Assembly: GCA_949498985.1 (NCBI GenBank)
Contig: CATECQ010000035.1
Span: 86,501-150,500 of the forward strand
Direction: 5' to 3'
Source: Glaciecola sp. HTCC2999
Lineage (GTDB): Bacteria; Pseudomonadota; Gammaproteobacteria; Enterobacterales; Alteromonadaceae
DNA: 64,000 nt
Both the position numbers and the translations under genes were made by a program. The notes below the pieces were generated by a model. That model did not search any database, had not been told where the DNA came from, and saw only the letters and a list, made by a program, of their open reading frames with translations. Shown piece by piece: positions 26,844 through 37,224 of this stretch. Each line of letters opens with the position of its first letter. Position 1 is the stretch's first letter.

Positions 26844-27260
26844 CTAATACGTCATGCAAGCAGCATTGAGCAAGCCTACTGCAATTGAGACTGCAGCAAG
26901 CATAATACCAGCGGATACTTCATTTTGTTCGATGCGTTCTGCAATTTTAGGCATAAAAGTAAAGCGTAATAACAAAAATGCTAAGCACTGAGCAACGAGT
27001 GCAACAATGGCCCAGATGATAAAATCAGTCAATGCGACTGCGTTTGCTGCGGCACCCGATAAAGCGATTGCAAAGCCGATTAACGCACCACCAAAAGCAA
27101 TGGCTGCGGCAGTAGATTGTTGCTCTTTAATCAGCATCCATTCGTCATGGGGAGTCACTTTGCTGTAGATGACTTTAAACACTAAAAGCAACAGCAATGC
27201 GACAGCAAAATATAAGACAAAGTCGCCCAGTCCGGCAATAGAGTTTAAAAATGTATCCAT
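26844..27260 (-). CDS. DUF350 membrane protein (YjfL-like)
   Basis: This 138-aa protein is almost wholly membrane-embedded, with four predicted helices (about residues 12-33, 48-70, 80-102 and 118-137). It carries the DUF350 pattern, for example AAAIAFGGALIGFAIALSGA and a second internal repeat-like half (AGIMLAAVSIAVGLLNAACMTY). The function is unknown. It sits 12 bp after the K+ channel gene and 13 bp before the DUF1190 lipoprotein gene, all on one strand. Such conserved linkage suggests a membrane partner of the ATP-grasp enzyme or the channel. Confidence 0.88.
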   Translation of the reverse strand: MDTFLNSIAGLGDFVLYFAVALLLLLVFKVIYSKVTPHDEWMLIKEQQSTAAAIAFGGALIGFAIALSGAAANAVALTDFIIWAIVALVAQCLAFLLLRFTFMPKIAERIEQNEVSAGIMLAAVSIAVGLLNAACMTY

Positions 27261-27272
27261 AAAAACAGTTCC

Positions 27273-28322
27273 TTATTGAAATGATAACCAGTTAAATTCA
27301 TTAATACGCCGTGCAGCTATATAAAAAATGCGATCACCTGGTTTGACGTGGGCATTAAAATCAGGATTCACATGAATATTATGATCGTCATGGTCTGTGG
27401 CAAAGCCAACAAATATGGCATTGTGGTGTTTTTTTAGTCCTAGGAATAAATGCTCTACTAGCATGGTGCTGGCATTATCAGGCACTACCACTGAGTATTG
27501 TTCTTGACCGGCATTCACACTTAATAAGTCATGATGCAGTAGGCTGGAGCCTGGATCAAATGCTGATTTCACGAGGAGTTCAACGGCAACACTAGGCGTG
27601 CACTCAACATTGGGGCAATGGTCTTTGAGTAATCCGACTAAGCTTTCATCATTAAAATACGCCACTATATGTGCTTTTGGATTACGTTTAGCACAGTATA
27701 ATGCGCAGGTCATCGTAATATCATCATCAGGATTATCAATTAAAATGGTTTTTGCTTCGCCCACATTGGCACGATTCATATCTTCGTCACGATTAAACGA
27801 ACTGACTTTTACAAATTCTATCTGACCGGGTAAGGGGTTAGTTATGTCTTTTTTAACACAGAGCATTATTTCCGCTTTGACCGTATTTTGAGCGTTTTCT
27901 TTGATTAATAGATTAAGTAGCTGCAGGGTACGTTCCCCATTCCAGCCAATAATCAAAATGTGTTGTTCATTCATGTGATTATTTAATCCTTTATTATTTT
28001 TGTGCCATTTGAAAGATATCCAAGTTGCAATTCGCCCTACAATAAGAGCAAAAATACTCAAACCCACAGGGATAATGTAAAGTGCAACGACTAATTTGCC
28101 GGCAAAAGTGCTGGGTGAAAAATCACCATATCCAACGGTTGAGCCCGTCACGATTAACCAATACACAAAGTCGACAGGATGAGTCAGAGCGGTTTCACCG
28201 GTCGCCAGTAATAGTCCCCATGATGATAATCCATATATGAATAGTAATATGACGATGGTATACCACTGGGTGTCTGAAAAGTAATGAAGCAGCTTTTTCT
28301 TAAGCTTGTGCCAAGTCAGCAT
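27273..28322 (-). CDS. Two-helix potassium channel with a C-terminal RCK/TrkA-N-like domain
   Basis: The N-terminal part (349 aa in all) has two membrane helices (about residues 20-42 and 75-100) around a pore loop with the K+ selectivity filter TVGYGD. The cytosolic part begins HILIIGWNGERTLQLLNLL, a Rossmann-like RCK nucleotide-binding domain, though the usual GxGxxG is replaced by IIGWNGER. It then continues through a C-terminal TrkA-C-like region. It is probably a ligand-gated K+ channel of the MthK/Kch kind. It is the first gene of the five-gene minus-strand cluster and is divergent from queA. The ligand is unknown. Confidence 0.88.
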   Translation of the reverse strand: MLTWHKLKKKLLHYFSDTQWYTIVILLFIYGLSSWGLLLATGETALTHPVDFVYWLIVTGSTVGYGDFSPSTFAGKLVVALYIIPVGLSIFALIVGRIATWISFKWHKNNKGLNNHMNEQHILIIGWNGERTLQLLNLLIKENAQNTVKAEIMLCVKKDITNPLPGQIEFVKVSSFNRDEDMNRANVGEAKTILIDNPDDDITMTCALYCAKRNPKAHIVAYFNDESLVGLLKDHCPNVECTPSVAVELLVKSAFDPGSSLLHHDLLSVNAGQEQYSVVVPDNASTMLVEHLFLGLKKHHNAIFVGFATDHDDHNIHVNPDFNAHVKPGDRIFYIAARRINEFNWLSFQ

Positions 28323-28416
28323 TCAGAGTCCTATGTATTATTGTTTTGTTTATTAAGAGATATTAGTAGTTGGAAATCAAGATATTTTATGTTTAAAACA
28401 AAATAGTGAGCAAAAT

Positions 28417-28446
28417 TTGTCACGTTATTTAGCTATTATGTACAAT
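28417..28446 (+). promoter_or_regulatory. Sigma-70 promoter of queA
   Basis: TTGTCA and TACAAT are separated by 18 bp, 35-64 bp before the queA start, in the divergent intergenic region with the channel operon. Confidence 0.6.
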
Positions 28447-28480
28447 GACCCTATCTTAGCAAATAATAATTACGATACTC

Positions 28481-29521
28481 ATGAAAACCTCTGATTTTGG
28501 CTTTACTCTGCCCGAACATCTCATTGCGAAATATCCCACACAACAGCGCTCAGCGTCACGCTTATTACATTTAGACGGGAAAACAGGGGCAGTGAATCAC
28601 TACCAATTTATGCAGATGGTGCAATTTGTTGAACCAGGTGATTTACTGGTGTTTAACAATACACGAGTCATTCCTGCTCGGTTACTTGGTCAAAAATCCA
28701 CCGGTGGGAAAATAGAAGTGTTGGTCGAAAGAATGCTTGATGAACATCGTGTCCTTGCCCATATCAAATCGAGTAAATCTCCGAAAACAGGTGCAAAACT
28801 CATTTTAGAAAATGTCATAGAAGCCACGATGCTCGGGCGTCACGGTGCATTATTTGAACTTGAGTTTAGTGGTGATAAAAGTGTATTAAGCTTACTCGAA
28901 GCGCACGGGCATATGCCATTGCCGCCTTATATTGATCGGCCGGATGAGGACGGAGATAAAGAGCGCTACCAAACGGTATATAATGAAAAGCCAGGTGCAG
29001 TGGCCGCTCCAACGGCCGGTTTACATTTTGATGATGAAATCCTCGCTCAAATAAAAAATAAAGGCGTACAGGTTGAATTTGTGACCTTACATGTAGGTGC
29101 AGGAACATTTCAACCCGTCAAAGTCGACAATGTAGAAGACCATACTATGCATGCCGAATATGCTGAAGTGCCAGAGACAGTCATCCAAGCTATAAAGGAT
29201 ACAAAAGCCGCAGGTAAACGAGTTATTGCGGTAGGGACCACATCAATGCGTTCCTTAGAATCAGCAGCGAAAAAAGCGAATGCAACGAATGAGTTAATTG
29301 TGCCGTTTTATGAGGACACCGATATATTCATTTACCCAGGGTTTGAGTTTAAAGTAGTTGATGCCATGTTCACTAATTTTCACTTACCAGAGTCAACCCT
29401 GATGATGCTAATCAGTGCTTTGGCAGGTAAAGAAAATGTCATGCATGCATACGCTGAAGCTATTGCACATGAATATCGCTTTTTTAGCTATGGTGACTCG
29501 ATGTTTATCGAAAAATCATAA
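28481..29521 (+). CDS. queA: S-adenosylmethionine:tRNA ribosyltransferase-isomerase
   Basis: QueA converts the preQ1 base in tRNA to epoxyqueuosine using the ribosyl part of S-adenosylmethionine. The 346-aa product has the typical start [16 protein letters not shown], the segment [15 protein letters not shown], the APTAGLHF motif, and [17 protein letters not shown] near the C terminus. It begins the plus-strand group queA-tgt-yajC-secD-secF, the common order in gammaproteobacteria. It lies 63 bp before tgt, which catalyses the preceding step of queuosine insertion. Confidence 0.97.
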   Translation: MKTSDFGFTLPEHLIAKYPTQQRSASRLLHLDGKTGAVNHYQFMQMVQFVEPGDLLVFNNTRVIPARLLGQKSTGGKIEVLVERMLDEHRVLAHIKSSKSPKTGAKLILENVIEATMLGRHGALFELEFSGDKSVLSLLEAHGHMPLPPYIDRPDEDGDKERYQTVYNEKPGAVAAPTAGLHFDDEILAQIKNKGVQVEFVTLHVGAGTFQPVKVDNVEDHTMHAEYAEVPETVIQAIKDTKAAGKRVIAVGTTSMRSLESAAKKANATNELIVPFYEDTDIFIYPGFEFKVVDAMFTNFHLPESTLMMLISALAGKENVMHAYAEAIAHEYRFFSYGDSMFIEKS

Positions 29522-29542
29522 GGTGTGCAACCGATTTTAGTT

Positions 29543-29551
29543 TGCTATAAT
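29543..29551 (+). promoter_or_regulatory. Extended -10 element upstream of tgt
   Basis: TGC-TATAAT forms an extended -10 element, 34 bp before the tgt GTG. No good -35 is seen. It may give tgt-yajC expression independent of queA. Confidence 0.45.
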
Positions 29552-29569
29552 GCGCGCCAATATTGATAA

Positions 29570-30712
<1,143 letters not shown>

Positions 30713-30737
30713 ATTAACTTACTATTAAGGAAAACTT

Positions 30738-31076
30738 ATGAGCTTATTTATTTCAACAGCACACGCCCAAACTGCCGGTGGCAGCGCTCAAGGTGGCGGT
30801 ATCGAAATGCTAATCATGTTAGCTGTTTTCGGTTTAATCTTTTACTTTTTACTTTATCGCCCACAAGCAAAGCGTGTTAAAGAACATAAAAATCTTGTTG
30901 CTTCACTATCTAAGGGTGATGAGGTACTTACTCAAGGCGGTTTAGTCGGTAAAATCACGAAAGTGACCGACGAAAAGGATTTTATTGAGATTGCATTAAA
31001 CGAAAGCAATGACATCGTTATTCAAAAAGCTTCGGTGACAGCTGTGTTGCCAAAAGGCACAATGAAAGCGGTATAA
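30738..31076 (+). CDS. yajC: Preprotein translocase subunit YajC
   Basis: This is a small single-span membrane protein (112 aa) of the SecDF-YajC accessory complex. After a short periplasmic N terminus rich in Ala, Gly and Gln comes one hydrophobic helix (about residues 23-43) ending FYFLLYRPQAKR. A cytosolic domain follows with VASLSKGDEVLTQGGLVGKI, the YajC signature. AAGGAA precedes the ATG. A strong hairpin terminator separates it from secD. Confidence 0.96.
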   Translation: MSLFISTAHAQTAGGSAQGGGIEMLIMLAVFGLIFYFLLYRPQAKRVKEHKNLVASLSKGDEVLTQGGLVGKITKVTDEKDFIEIALNESNDIVIQKASVTAVLPKGTMKAV

Positions 31077-31084
31077 ATACCCAC

Positions 31085-31113
31085 AATGGCTCGCTAGACG
31101 AGCCATTTTTTTT
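31085..31113 (+). terminator. Intrinsic terminator between yajC and secD
   Basis: AATGGCTCG pairs with CGAGCCATT around a 5-nt loop and is followed by eight T. It lies 9 bp past yajC and 23 bp before the secD GTG, inside what is normally a single operon. It probably lowers secDF expression relative to queA-tgt-yajC. Confidence 0.85.
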
Positions 31114-31135
31114 GTATGTAAAGTAGGAACGAGTT

Positions 31136-32980
31136 GTGTTAAATCAAACTCCGATTTGGAAATATTTTTTAGTATTGTTAGTGATAGGCGCATCCGCGTT
31201 ATACGCACTTCCGAATATTTATGGCGAAGATCATGCGATACAAATTTCGGCAGGTCGAAACGCCCAAGTTACCGAAAATATGATACCGAGTATTCAGTCG
31301 TTATTAACCAGTAATGAGATTGAAACAAAACGTATCGAATTTACCGATGATAAAATTTTAGTACGTGTTAATAATTCAGATACCCAGTTAGTGGCGCGTG
31401 AAGTACTAGAAAAACGACTCGGTGATGATTACTTCGTTGCTATGAATCTTGCCCCTGATACACCTCAGTGGTTGGCCTCATTAGGTGGGAGCCCGATGAA
31501 ATTAGGCCTAGATTTACGCGGCGGGGTGCACTTCTTAATGGAAGTGGATATGAATTCGGCTATTAGTAAAGCGACTGAAGATATGGTTGGTGATTTCAGA
31601 ACTGCCTTACGTCAAGAAAATATTCGCTATCGTTCCGTTAAACAGGTCGGCGATGCGGTAAATATCCAATTTAGAGAGCAAGACACGCTCGATTCTGCGC
31701 GGTTCTTTTTACGTAATCGTAACCCTGATTTAGTCTTTACCGAGCGAGATGGGCTGATTATTCGAGCGACGTTTTCTGAAAATCGTCTTGTGCAAATCCG
31801 TGATTATGCGGTGAAACAAAATATTACGATCATTCGTAACCGGGTCAATCAGCTAGGTGTTGCTGAACCTTTAGTGCAAAAGCAAGGTGCTGAACGGATT
31901 GTAGTTCAATTACCTGGTATTCAAGATACGGCAAAAGCAAAAGAAATTCTTAATGCAACAGCAACACTTGAATTTAGGATGGTCGACCAAGATAACGACG
32001 TCCGCGATGCTGTTAATGGCCGTATACCGCCATCGTCAATCTTAGTTGAAGATCGAAGTGGGGTGCCACAGTTACTCAAGAAACGTGTGATGTTGACCGG
32101 TAACCACATTATCGATGCTAATAGTGGCGTTGATGAATATGGTATTCCGCAAGTCAATATTTCACTGGATTCTAAAGGTGGCACTAAAATGTCACAAGGC
32201 ACGAAAGATAACATTGGCAACCCAATGGCAACGGTGTTTATTGAATACAAAGCCACAGGTGAACGTGATAGTAATGACAAGCTTATCTTTGAGAAAAAAG
32301 AGGAAGTGATCTCAATAGCAACAATTCAAGCTCGTCTTGGTAGTAACTTCCGTATAACTGGACTGGATTCACCGAAAGAAGCGCGCGACTTAGCCCTACT
32401 GCTTAGAGCTGGGGCGTTAATCGCGCCAATTACAATTGTTGAAGAACGTACGGTAGGGCCCAGTTTAGGTGCGGAGAATATCGAGCTGGGTATGAAAGCA
32501 ATTCAAGGCGGTTTGCTATTAGTCCTCGTCTTTATGCTGTTTTACTATAAAGCGTTTGGTATTGTTGCCAATATTGCTCTGGTGGCTAACTTAGTGATGA
32601 TTGTTGGTGTTATGTCAATGATCCCAGGGGCAACCTTAACGTTACCAGGTATGGCTGGGATAGTATTGACCGTAGGTATGGCAGTCGATGCGAATGTACT
32701 TATCTTTGAAAGAATACGTGAAGAGCTTCGTGATGGACGTTCTCCGCAACAAGCCATACATCATGGTTATGATAGTGCGTTTTCGACTATTTTAGATGCC
32801 AATATTACGACATTTATTGCGGGCTTAATTCTGTTTGCTGTAGGTACAGGTCCGATTAAAGGGTTTTCAATTACGTTAATGATCGGTATTGCTACCTCTA
32901 TGTTTACTGCGATAATTTTAACGCGTGTGTTAGTTAACTTAATTTGGGGCGGTCGCCGCCTTGAATCGTTATCGATTTAA
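31136..32980 (+). CDS. secD: Protein translocase subunit SecD
   Basis: SecD with SecF uses the proton motive force to pull secreted proteins through SecYEG. The 614-aa protein has an N-terminal helix, a large periplasmic domain (P1 region with [17 protein letters not shown] near residue 122), and a C-terminal six-helix RND-like domain. That domain contains [19 protein letters not shown], which holds the conserved Asp used for proton movement. It begins with GTG. It precedes secF by 12 bp. Confidence 0.97.
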   Translation: MLNQTPIWKYFLVLLVIGASALYALPNIYGEDHAIQISAGRNAQVTENMIPSIQSLLTSNEIETKRIEFTDDKILVRVNNSDTQLVAREVLEKRLGDDYFVAMNLAPDTPQWLASLGGSPMKLGLDLRGGVHFLMEVDMNSAISKATEDMVGDFRTALRQENIRYRSVKQVGDAVNIQFREQDTLDSARFFLRNRNPDLVFTERDGLIIRATFSENRLVQIRDYAVKQNITIIRNRVNQLGVAEPLVQKQGAERIVVQLPGIQDTAKAKEILNATATLEFRMVDQDNDVRDAVNGRIPPSSILVEDRSGVPQLLKKRVMLTGNHIIDANSGVDEYGIPQVNISLDSKGGTKMSQGTKDNIGNPMATVFIEYKATGERDSNDKLIFEKKEEVISIATIQARLGSNFRITGLDSPKEARDLALLLRAGALIAPITIVEERTVGPSLGAENIELGMKAIQGGLLLVLVFMLFYYKAFGIVANIALVANLVMIVGVMSMIPGATLTLPGMAGIVLTVGMAVDANVLIFERIREELRDGRSPQQAIHHGYDSAFSTILDANITTFIAGLILFAVGTGPIKGFSITLMIGIATSMFTAIILTRVLVNLIWGGRRLESLSI

Positions 32981-32992
32981 GGAGCAAAAGTA

Positions 32993-33934
32993 ATGCGATT
33001 ATTAAAAATAAATAATACTGTTAATTTCATGCGGTTGCGGATCCCTGCATTAGTAATATCGACCTTATTAATTGTTGGTTCTTTAGTTTCTTTAGCCGTT
33101 AATCAGCTGAACTGGGGCTTGGATTTTACTGGTGGAACATTAATTGAAGTAGGTTATCCGAATACTGCTAATTTAGATGAAATTCGTCGTGAATTGGATG
33201 CCGCATCTTTTGGTGATGCGATTGTTCAAAATTTTGGTTCTAGTCAAGATGTCTTAATCCGCCTAGCACCGCGCGAAGGTGTAAAATCTGCTGAAGTTGG
33301 TGATCAGGTGATGCTCGCGTTGCGCGCAACAGGTAAAGATGTGGATATGCGTCGGATTGAGTTTGTGGGTCCTAATGTTGGTGAAGAATTGACAGAGCAA
33401 GGCGGTTTAGCCATGCTCACTGCGTTAATATGTATTTTGATTTATGTGGCAATGCGTTTTGAATGGCGCTTTGCACTAGGTTCTGTCTCTGCACTTGCTC
33501 ATGATGTGATTATAACGCTGGGTTTATTTTCGGTGTTACAGTTAGAATTTGATTTAACTATACTCGCAGCAGTACTCGCGGTGATTGGATATTCGTTGAA
33601 TGATACGATTGTTGTTTCGGACCGGATCCGTGAAAATTTCCGTAAGATACGTAAAGCTGAATCTGAGGAAATCATTAATATTTCCCTCACTCAAACATTA
33701 AATCGAACTATCATCACTTCTGTGACAACCATTTTGGTATTACTCGTATTATTTTTTGTGGGTGGAGCATTAATTCATGGCTTCTCCACAGCTTTATTAT
33801 TTGGGGTGGTAATCGGTACTTATTCTTCAATTTATATTTCTAGTTCAGTTGCATTGTTACTAGGCATAAGTAAAGAAGATTTAATTCCTGAAGTCATTGA
33901 AAAAGAAGGTGAAGATTTAGATCCGATGATATGA
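32993..33934 (+). CDS. secF: Protein translocase subunit SecF
   Basis: SecF is the partner of SecD. The 313-aa protein has six membrane helices, the periplasmic motif WGLDFTGGTLIEVGYP and the conserved helix-4 region AVIGYSLNDTIVVSDRIREN. An ATG follows GGAGCAAAAG. A bidirectional terminator follows 50 bp downstream. Confidence 0.97.
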   Translation: MRLLKINNTVNFMRLRIPALVISTLLIVGSLVSLAVNQLNWGLDFTGGTLIEVGYPNTANLDEIRRELDAASFGDAIVQNFGSSQDVLIRLAPREGVKSAEVGDQVMLALRATGKDVDMRRIEFVGPNVGEELTEQGGLAMLTALICILIYVAMRFEWRFALGSVSALAHDVIITLGLFSVLQLEFDLTILAAVLAVIGYSLNDTIVVSDRIRENFRKIRKAESEEIINISLTQTLNRTIITSVTTILVLLVLFFVGGALIHGFSTALLFGVVIGTYSSIYISSSVALLLGISKEDLIPEVIEKEGEDLDPMI

Positions 33935-33983
33935 GTATTGACGGGTTTATTTTACAGCAACGTCTGTAAGTCATTTTCACATA

Positions 33984-34013
33984 AAAAAACCTAGGTATAT
34001 ACCTAGGTTTTTT
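33984..34013. terminator. Bidirectional terminator between secF and suhB
   Basis: The perfect palindrome AACCTAGGTAT-ATACCTAGGTT is flanked by an A-run on the left and a T-run on the right, so it can end transcription from either side. Confidence 0.88.
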
Positions 34014-34064
34014 GTTTATAAACGGTAGATTCATCGATATGAATTAACCGGTTCCTACAGTTGT

Positions 34065-34838
34065 TTACTTCAACTGCTTAACAATTTGTTGAACGACTCT
34101 TGGGTTACCCGCAACAATTTCACCTTTGTGCATTGGGTCATTACCCCCAGTAAAATCAGTAACAAGACCACCGGCTTCACGCACAATCAGCTCACCAGCA
34201 GCCATATCCCATGGCTTTAAGTTACTTTCAAAGTATCCATCATATTTGCCAGAAGCAACATAGGCTAAATCAAGCGCAGCCGAACCTGAACGACGAACAT
34301 CGCCCGATAGAGCAAATATACGCGTAAATTTTGGCATGTATTCATTTAATTGGATTTTATCTTTGAATGGAAATGCGGTCGCTAAAATACCATTATTAAG
34401 GTCTTTTTGCTTACCGACACGGATACGGTAACCATTAAGTTGCGCACCAGCACCACGTGAAGCGGTGAATAAATCACCCCGGATAGGATCAAATACGACA
34501 GCCTGGTCTAATCGACCTTTATACATGAGTGCAATCGAGACACAGAAATGAGGGATACCTTTGATAAAATTAGTAGTGCCATCTAGGGGATCAATAATCC
34601 ATTTAAATGTATCATCACCTTGAACCACCCCTCCTTCTTCACCTACAAATGTATGCTCAGGATAAGACTGTTTGATTTTTTCGATGATAGCTTGCTCAGC
34701 ATCTTTATCAATTTTGGTGACAAAATCATTGTCATGTTTTGCGGTAACCACAAGGTCATCACGGTTTTCAAAACCACGGGTAATTACAGAGCCAGCACTG
34801 CGGGCAGCACGAATGGCGATATTTAGCATAGGATGCAT
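34065..34838 (-). CDS. suhB: Inositol-1-monophosphatase / Nus factor SuhB
   Basis: SuhB is a Mg-dependent, Li-sensitive inositol monophosphatase fold protein. In E. coli it also joins the rRNA antitermination complex. The 257-aa product starts MHPMLNIAIRAARSAG, as in E. coli. It carries VGEEGG, IDPLDGTTNFIKGIPHF and PWDMAAGELIVREAGG, the three metal/substrate motifs. It is convergent with secF and divergent from trmJ, the usual gammaproteobacterial arrangement. Confidence 0.97.
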   Translation of the reverse strand: MHPMLNIAIRAARSAGSVITRGFENRDDLVVTAKHDNDFVTKIDKDAEQAIIEKIKQSYPEHTFVGEEGGVVQGDDTFKWIIDPLDGTTNFIKGIPHFCVSIALMYKGRLDQAVVFDPIRGDLFTASRGAGAQLNGYRIRVGKQKDLNNGILATAFPFKDKIQLNEYMPKFTRIFALSGDVRRSGSAALDLAYVASGKYDGYFESNLKPWDMAAGELIVREAGGLVTDFTGGNDPMHKGEIVAGNPRVVQQIVKQLK

Positions 34839-35028
34839 ATCAAGATCTCACTACTTAATTGTCAAAGAACATCTTTTGTAGGTGTTTAACAGTGATAGAC
34901 ACACTTTATCGTTAACACCTCAAAAATCAGGTTTATAGTATAGCAAAGCTCTACTTTATCTCCTAACAGATATTAATATTTGGCTGATTTGCTTCCCATC
35001 ACACCTGTTAAAACGCAGTTGCTATGCG

Positions 35029-35034
35029 TATAAT
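35029..35034 (+). promoter_or_regulatory. -10 element upstream of trmJ
   Basis: A consensus TATAAT lies 29 bp before the trmJ ATG. The -35 at optimal spacing (TGTTAA) is weak. Confidence 0.4.
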
Positions 35035-35063
35035 AAACAAAAATTTATTAGGCATCATAGATT

Positions 35064-35780
35064 ATGTTGGACAATATCCGCATCGTATTAGTGAATACAT
35101 CACACACTGGTAACATTGGCTCTACGGCTAGAGCAATGAAAACCATGGGATTGAGTGATTTATATTTAGTCGATCCTGTTTCTGCACCGGATGGTAAATC
35201 AAGTGCATTAGCTGCGGGTGCCGGAGATGTCTTAGCCAATGCAACGACGGTCTCTGAATTATCTGAAGCGGTCAAAGGTTGTTCATTAGTGGTGGGGACA
35301 TCAGCACGTTCACGTACATTACCTTGGCCAATGTTAACGCCAAGAGAATGTGGTGTTAAGATGGTTCAAGAAGGCCAAAAAGGACCGGTGGCACTAGTAT
35401 TTGGTCGAGAAAATAATGGCTTGTCTAACGAAGAATTACAGTTATGTCATTTCCATGTTTGCATCCCTGCAAATCCAGAATATAGTTCATTAAATTTAGC
35501 TGCCGCAGTACAAACATTATGCTATGAAATTCGGATGGGGTATTTAGATTTAGAGAGTTATCCTGATATTGAGTCTGAATATCCATTAAGTGAAGATTTA
35601 GAACGATTTTATGTGCATTTGGAAAGAACGCTCACAGATACAGGATTTATTGTAAAAAATCATCCAGGAGTCGTGATGACAAAATTACGACGCTTGGTTA
35701 ATCGAGCTAGACCTGAATCTCAAGAACTGAACATTCTACGCGGCATACTCTCCGCGATTGATAAGCAAAATAAACCTTAG
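35064..35780 (+). CDS. trmJ: tRNA (cytidine/uridine-2'-O)-methyltransferase TrmJ
   Basis: This SPOUT-fold S-adenosylmethionine-dependent enzyme methylates ribose at position 32 of several tRNAs. The N terminus has [25 protein letters not shown]. The knot region has [14 protein letters not shown] and [17 protein letters not shown], which form the SAM pocket. The 238-aa length is typical. It is followed 22 bp later by cysE, then the isc operon, as in many relatives. Confidence 0.96.
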   Translation: MLDNIRIVLVNTSHTGNIGSTARAMKTMGLSDLYLVDPVSAPDGKSSALAAGAGDVLANATTVSELSEAVKGCSLVVGTSARSRTLPWPMLTPRECGVKMVQEGQKGPVALVFGRENNGLSNEELQLCHFHVCIPANPEYSSLNLAAAVQTLCYEIRMGYLDLESYPDIESEYPLSEDLERFYVHLERTLTDTGFIVKNHPGVVMTKLRRLVNRARPESQELNILRGILSAIDKQNKP

Positions 35781-35802
35781 CGTAGATGATTAAAGGATTC
35801 TC

Positions 35803-36612
35803 ATGCTGAAATATTTAAGAGAAGATATAAAAAGCGTCTTCCACCGCGATCCTGCTGCGCGGACGACATTAGAAGTATTAACAAATTATCCAGGGTTGCA
35901 TGCGATTTGGTGTCATCGTCTGAGTCACCGTCTTTGGCATTGGGGCTTAAAATGGTTAGCTCGTTCGTTATCGACTTTTGCGCGTTTTTTGACTGGAATT
36001 GAGATCCACCCTGGGGCTAAGTTGGGTCGCCGTGTGTTTATTGATCACGGTATGGGGGTGGTGATTGGTGAAACAGCGGTTATTGGTAATGATGTTACTT
36101 TGTACCATGGGGTCACGTTAGGTGGCACCAGTTGGAATGCTGGTAAACGTCATCCAACGTTAGATGATGGTGTGGTGGTGGGAGCAGGGGCTAAAGTCTT
36201 AGGCCCTATTACGATGGGAAAAGGGGCTAAAGTTGGCAGTAATTCGGTGGTTGTCAAAGACGTACCTGATAATGCCACCGTGGTAGGTATCCCTGGGCGC
36301 ATTATTTTGGCGACGGCGGAGTCGCTCGAAACTCAGAACGGAAAACGTGCAAAAATAGCGAAGAAATATGGGTTTGATGCTTACGCTGTAGCGGTTGATA
36401 ATCCCGATCCTGTCGCCAATGCGATGGGGATATTACTCGAACATGTTCACTTAATGGATAATAAAATCCAAGAAATGTGCACGGTGATTCAAGCAATGGG
36501 AGGCGATGTGTGTACCGAATCACTTCCTAAAATGGATATGGAAGAATTTGCTGCAACGGGCATTGACCCCAAAAAGAACACTTCCGAAGAAGGCTTTGAC
36601 CCTGGCATTTAA
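35803..36612 (+). CDS. cysE: Serine O-acetyltransferase
   Basis: CysE makes O-acetylserine from serine and acetyl-CoA, committing serine to cysteine synthesis. The N-terminal helical domain (about residues 1-130 or less) precedes a left-handed beta-helix with hexapeptide repeats. It includes [18 protein letters not shown] and the catalytic-site [17 protein letters not shown]. The 269-aa length is typical. It sits just before iscR, which fits a role supplying cysteine to IscS. Confidence 0.96.
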   Translation: MLKYLREDIKSVFHRDPAARTTLEVLTNYPGLHAIWCHRLSHRLWHWGLKWLARSLSTFARFLTGIEIHPGAKLGRRVFIDHGMGVVIGETAVIGNDVTLYHGVTLGGTSWNAGKRHPTLDDGVVVGAGAKVLGPITMGKGAKVGSNSVVVKDVPDNATVVGIPGRIILATAESLETQNGKRAKIAKKYGFDAYAVAVDNPDPVANAMGILLEHVHLMDNKIQEMCTVIQAMGGDVCTESLPKMDMEEFAATGIDPKKNTSEEGFDPGI

Positions 36613-36642
36613 GCCGTCTATGACATTAACCTTTCGTTAACA

Positions 36643-36667
36643 ATACTTGACTAATTTAGTAGGTTAA
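36643..36667 (+). promoter_or_regulatory. IscR type-1 binding site A
   Basis: ATACTTGACTAATTTAGTAG followed by GTTAA agrees with the IscR type-1 consensus in its left and central parts. It adjoins site B with no gap; together they are two 25-bp copies sharing an identical 18-bp core. Confidence 0.7.
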
Positions 36668-36692
36668 ATACTTGACTAATTTAGTCAGGTAA
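36668..36692 (+). promoter_or_regulatory. IscR type-1 binding site B overlapping the iscR promoter
   Basis: ATACTTGACTAATTTAGTCA followed by GGTAA fits the type-1 IscR consensus (ATASYYGACTRWWWYAGTCRRSTAT) at all but one position. It covers the -35 of the iscR promoter, so [2Fe-2S]-IscR bound here would repress the isc operon. Confidence 0.85.
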
Positions 36693-36699
36693 GTAAAAT
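36672..36699 (+). promoter_or_regulatory. iscR operon sigma-70 promoter
   Basis: TTGACT and TAAAAT are separated by 16 bp, with the -35 inside IscR site B. It lies 30 bp before the iscR ATG. Confidence 0.75.
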
Positions 36700-36728
36700 G
36701 TGAGTCTATAAAAGTTAAGGGGCACTTC

Positions 36729-37211
36729 ATGAAATTAACATCAAAAGGTCGCTACGCAGTTACTGCTATGCTCGATGTTGCTTTGCATTCTCAGCAAGGT
36801 CCAGTATCCCTTTATGATATTTCAGTGCGCCAGGAAATTTCTTTATCGTATCTTGAACAATTATTCTCAAAGTTACGTAAACATCAACTCGTTGAAAGCA
36901 TCCGTGGTCCTGGAGGTGGTTATCGCCTAGGAAAACACGCAGATAAGATTGCTGTGGGTGAAGTCATTGCCGCTGTCAACGAGTCAATAGATGCTACTAA
37001 GTGCAGTGGTAAAGCGGATTGTCAAGGTGGAGAAAAGTGTTTAACTCATAACTTATGGCAAGACCTTTCTGATCGTATTAGTAAATTTTTAGACAGTATT
37101 ACCTTGGGTGAATTAATGGCTAAACAAGACATAAAAGCCATTTCTTCACGTCAAAATGGTCAGCAAATTGATGCTGCCATTGATAAAATTAACGTTAGTT
37201 TTCAAATGTAA
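36729..37211 (+). CDS. iscR: Fe-S cluster assembly transcription factor IscR
   Basis: This Rrf2-family regulator senses cellular Fe-S status through its own [2Fe-2S] cluster and controls the isc operon. The winged helix is at the N terminus ([20 protein letters not shown], then [18 protein letters not shown] and the wing [10 protein letters not shown]). The three cluster cysteines are in [13 protein letters not shown] followed by LTH, the usual His ligand position. The 160-aa length is typical. It heads the isc operon, with iscS 13 bp downstream. Confidence 0.97.
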   Translation: MKLTSKGRYAVTAMLDVALHSQQGPVSLYDISVRQEISLSYLEQLFSKLRKHQLVESIRGPGGGYRLGKHADKIAVGEVIAAVNESIDATKCSGKADCQGGEKCLTHNLWQDLSDRISKFLDSITLGELMAKQDIKAISSRQNGQQIDAAIDKINVSFQM

Positions 37212-37224
37212 CCGGAGCGCACGA

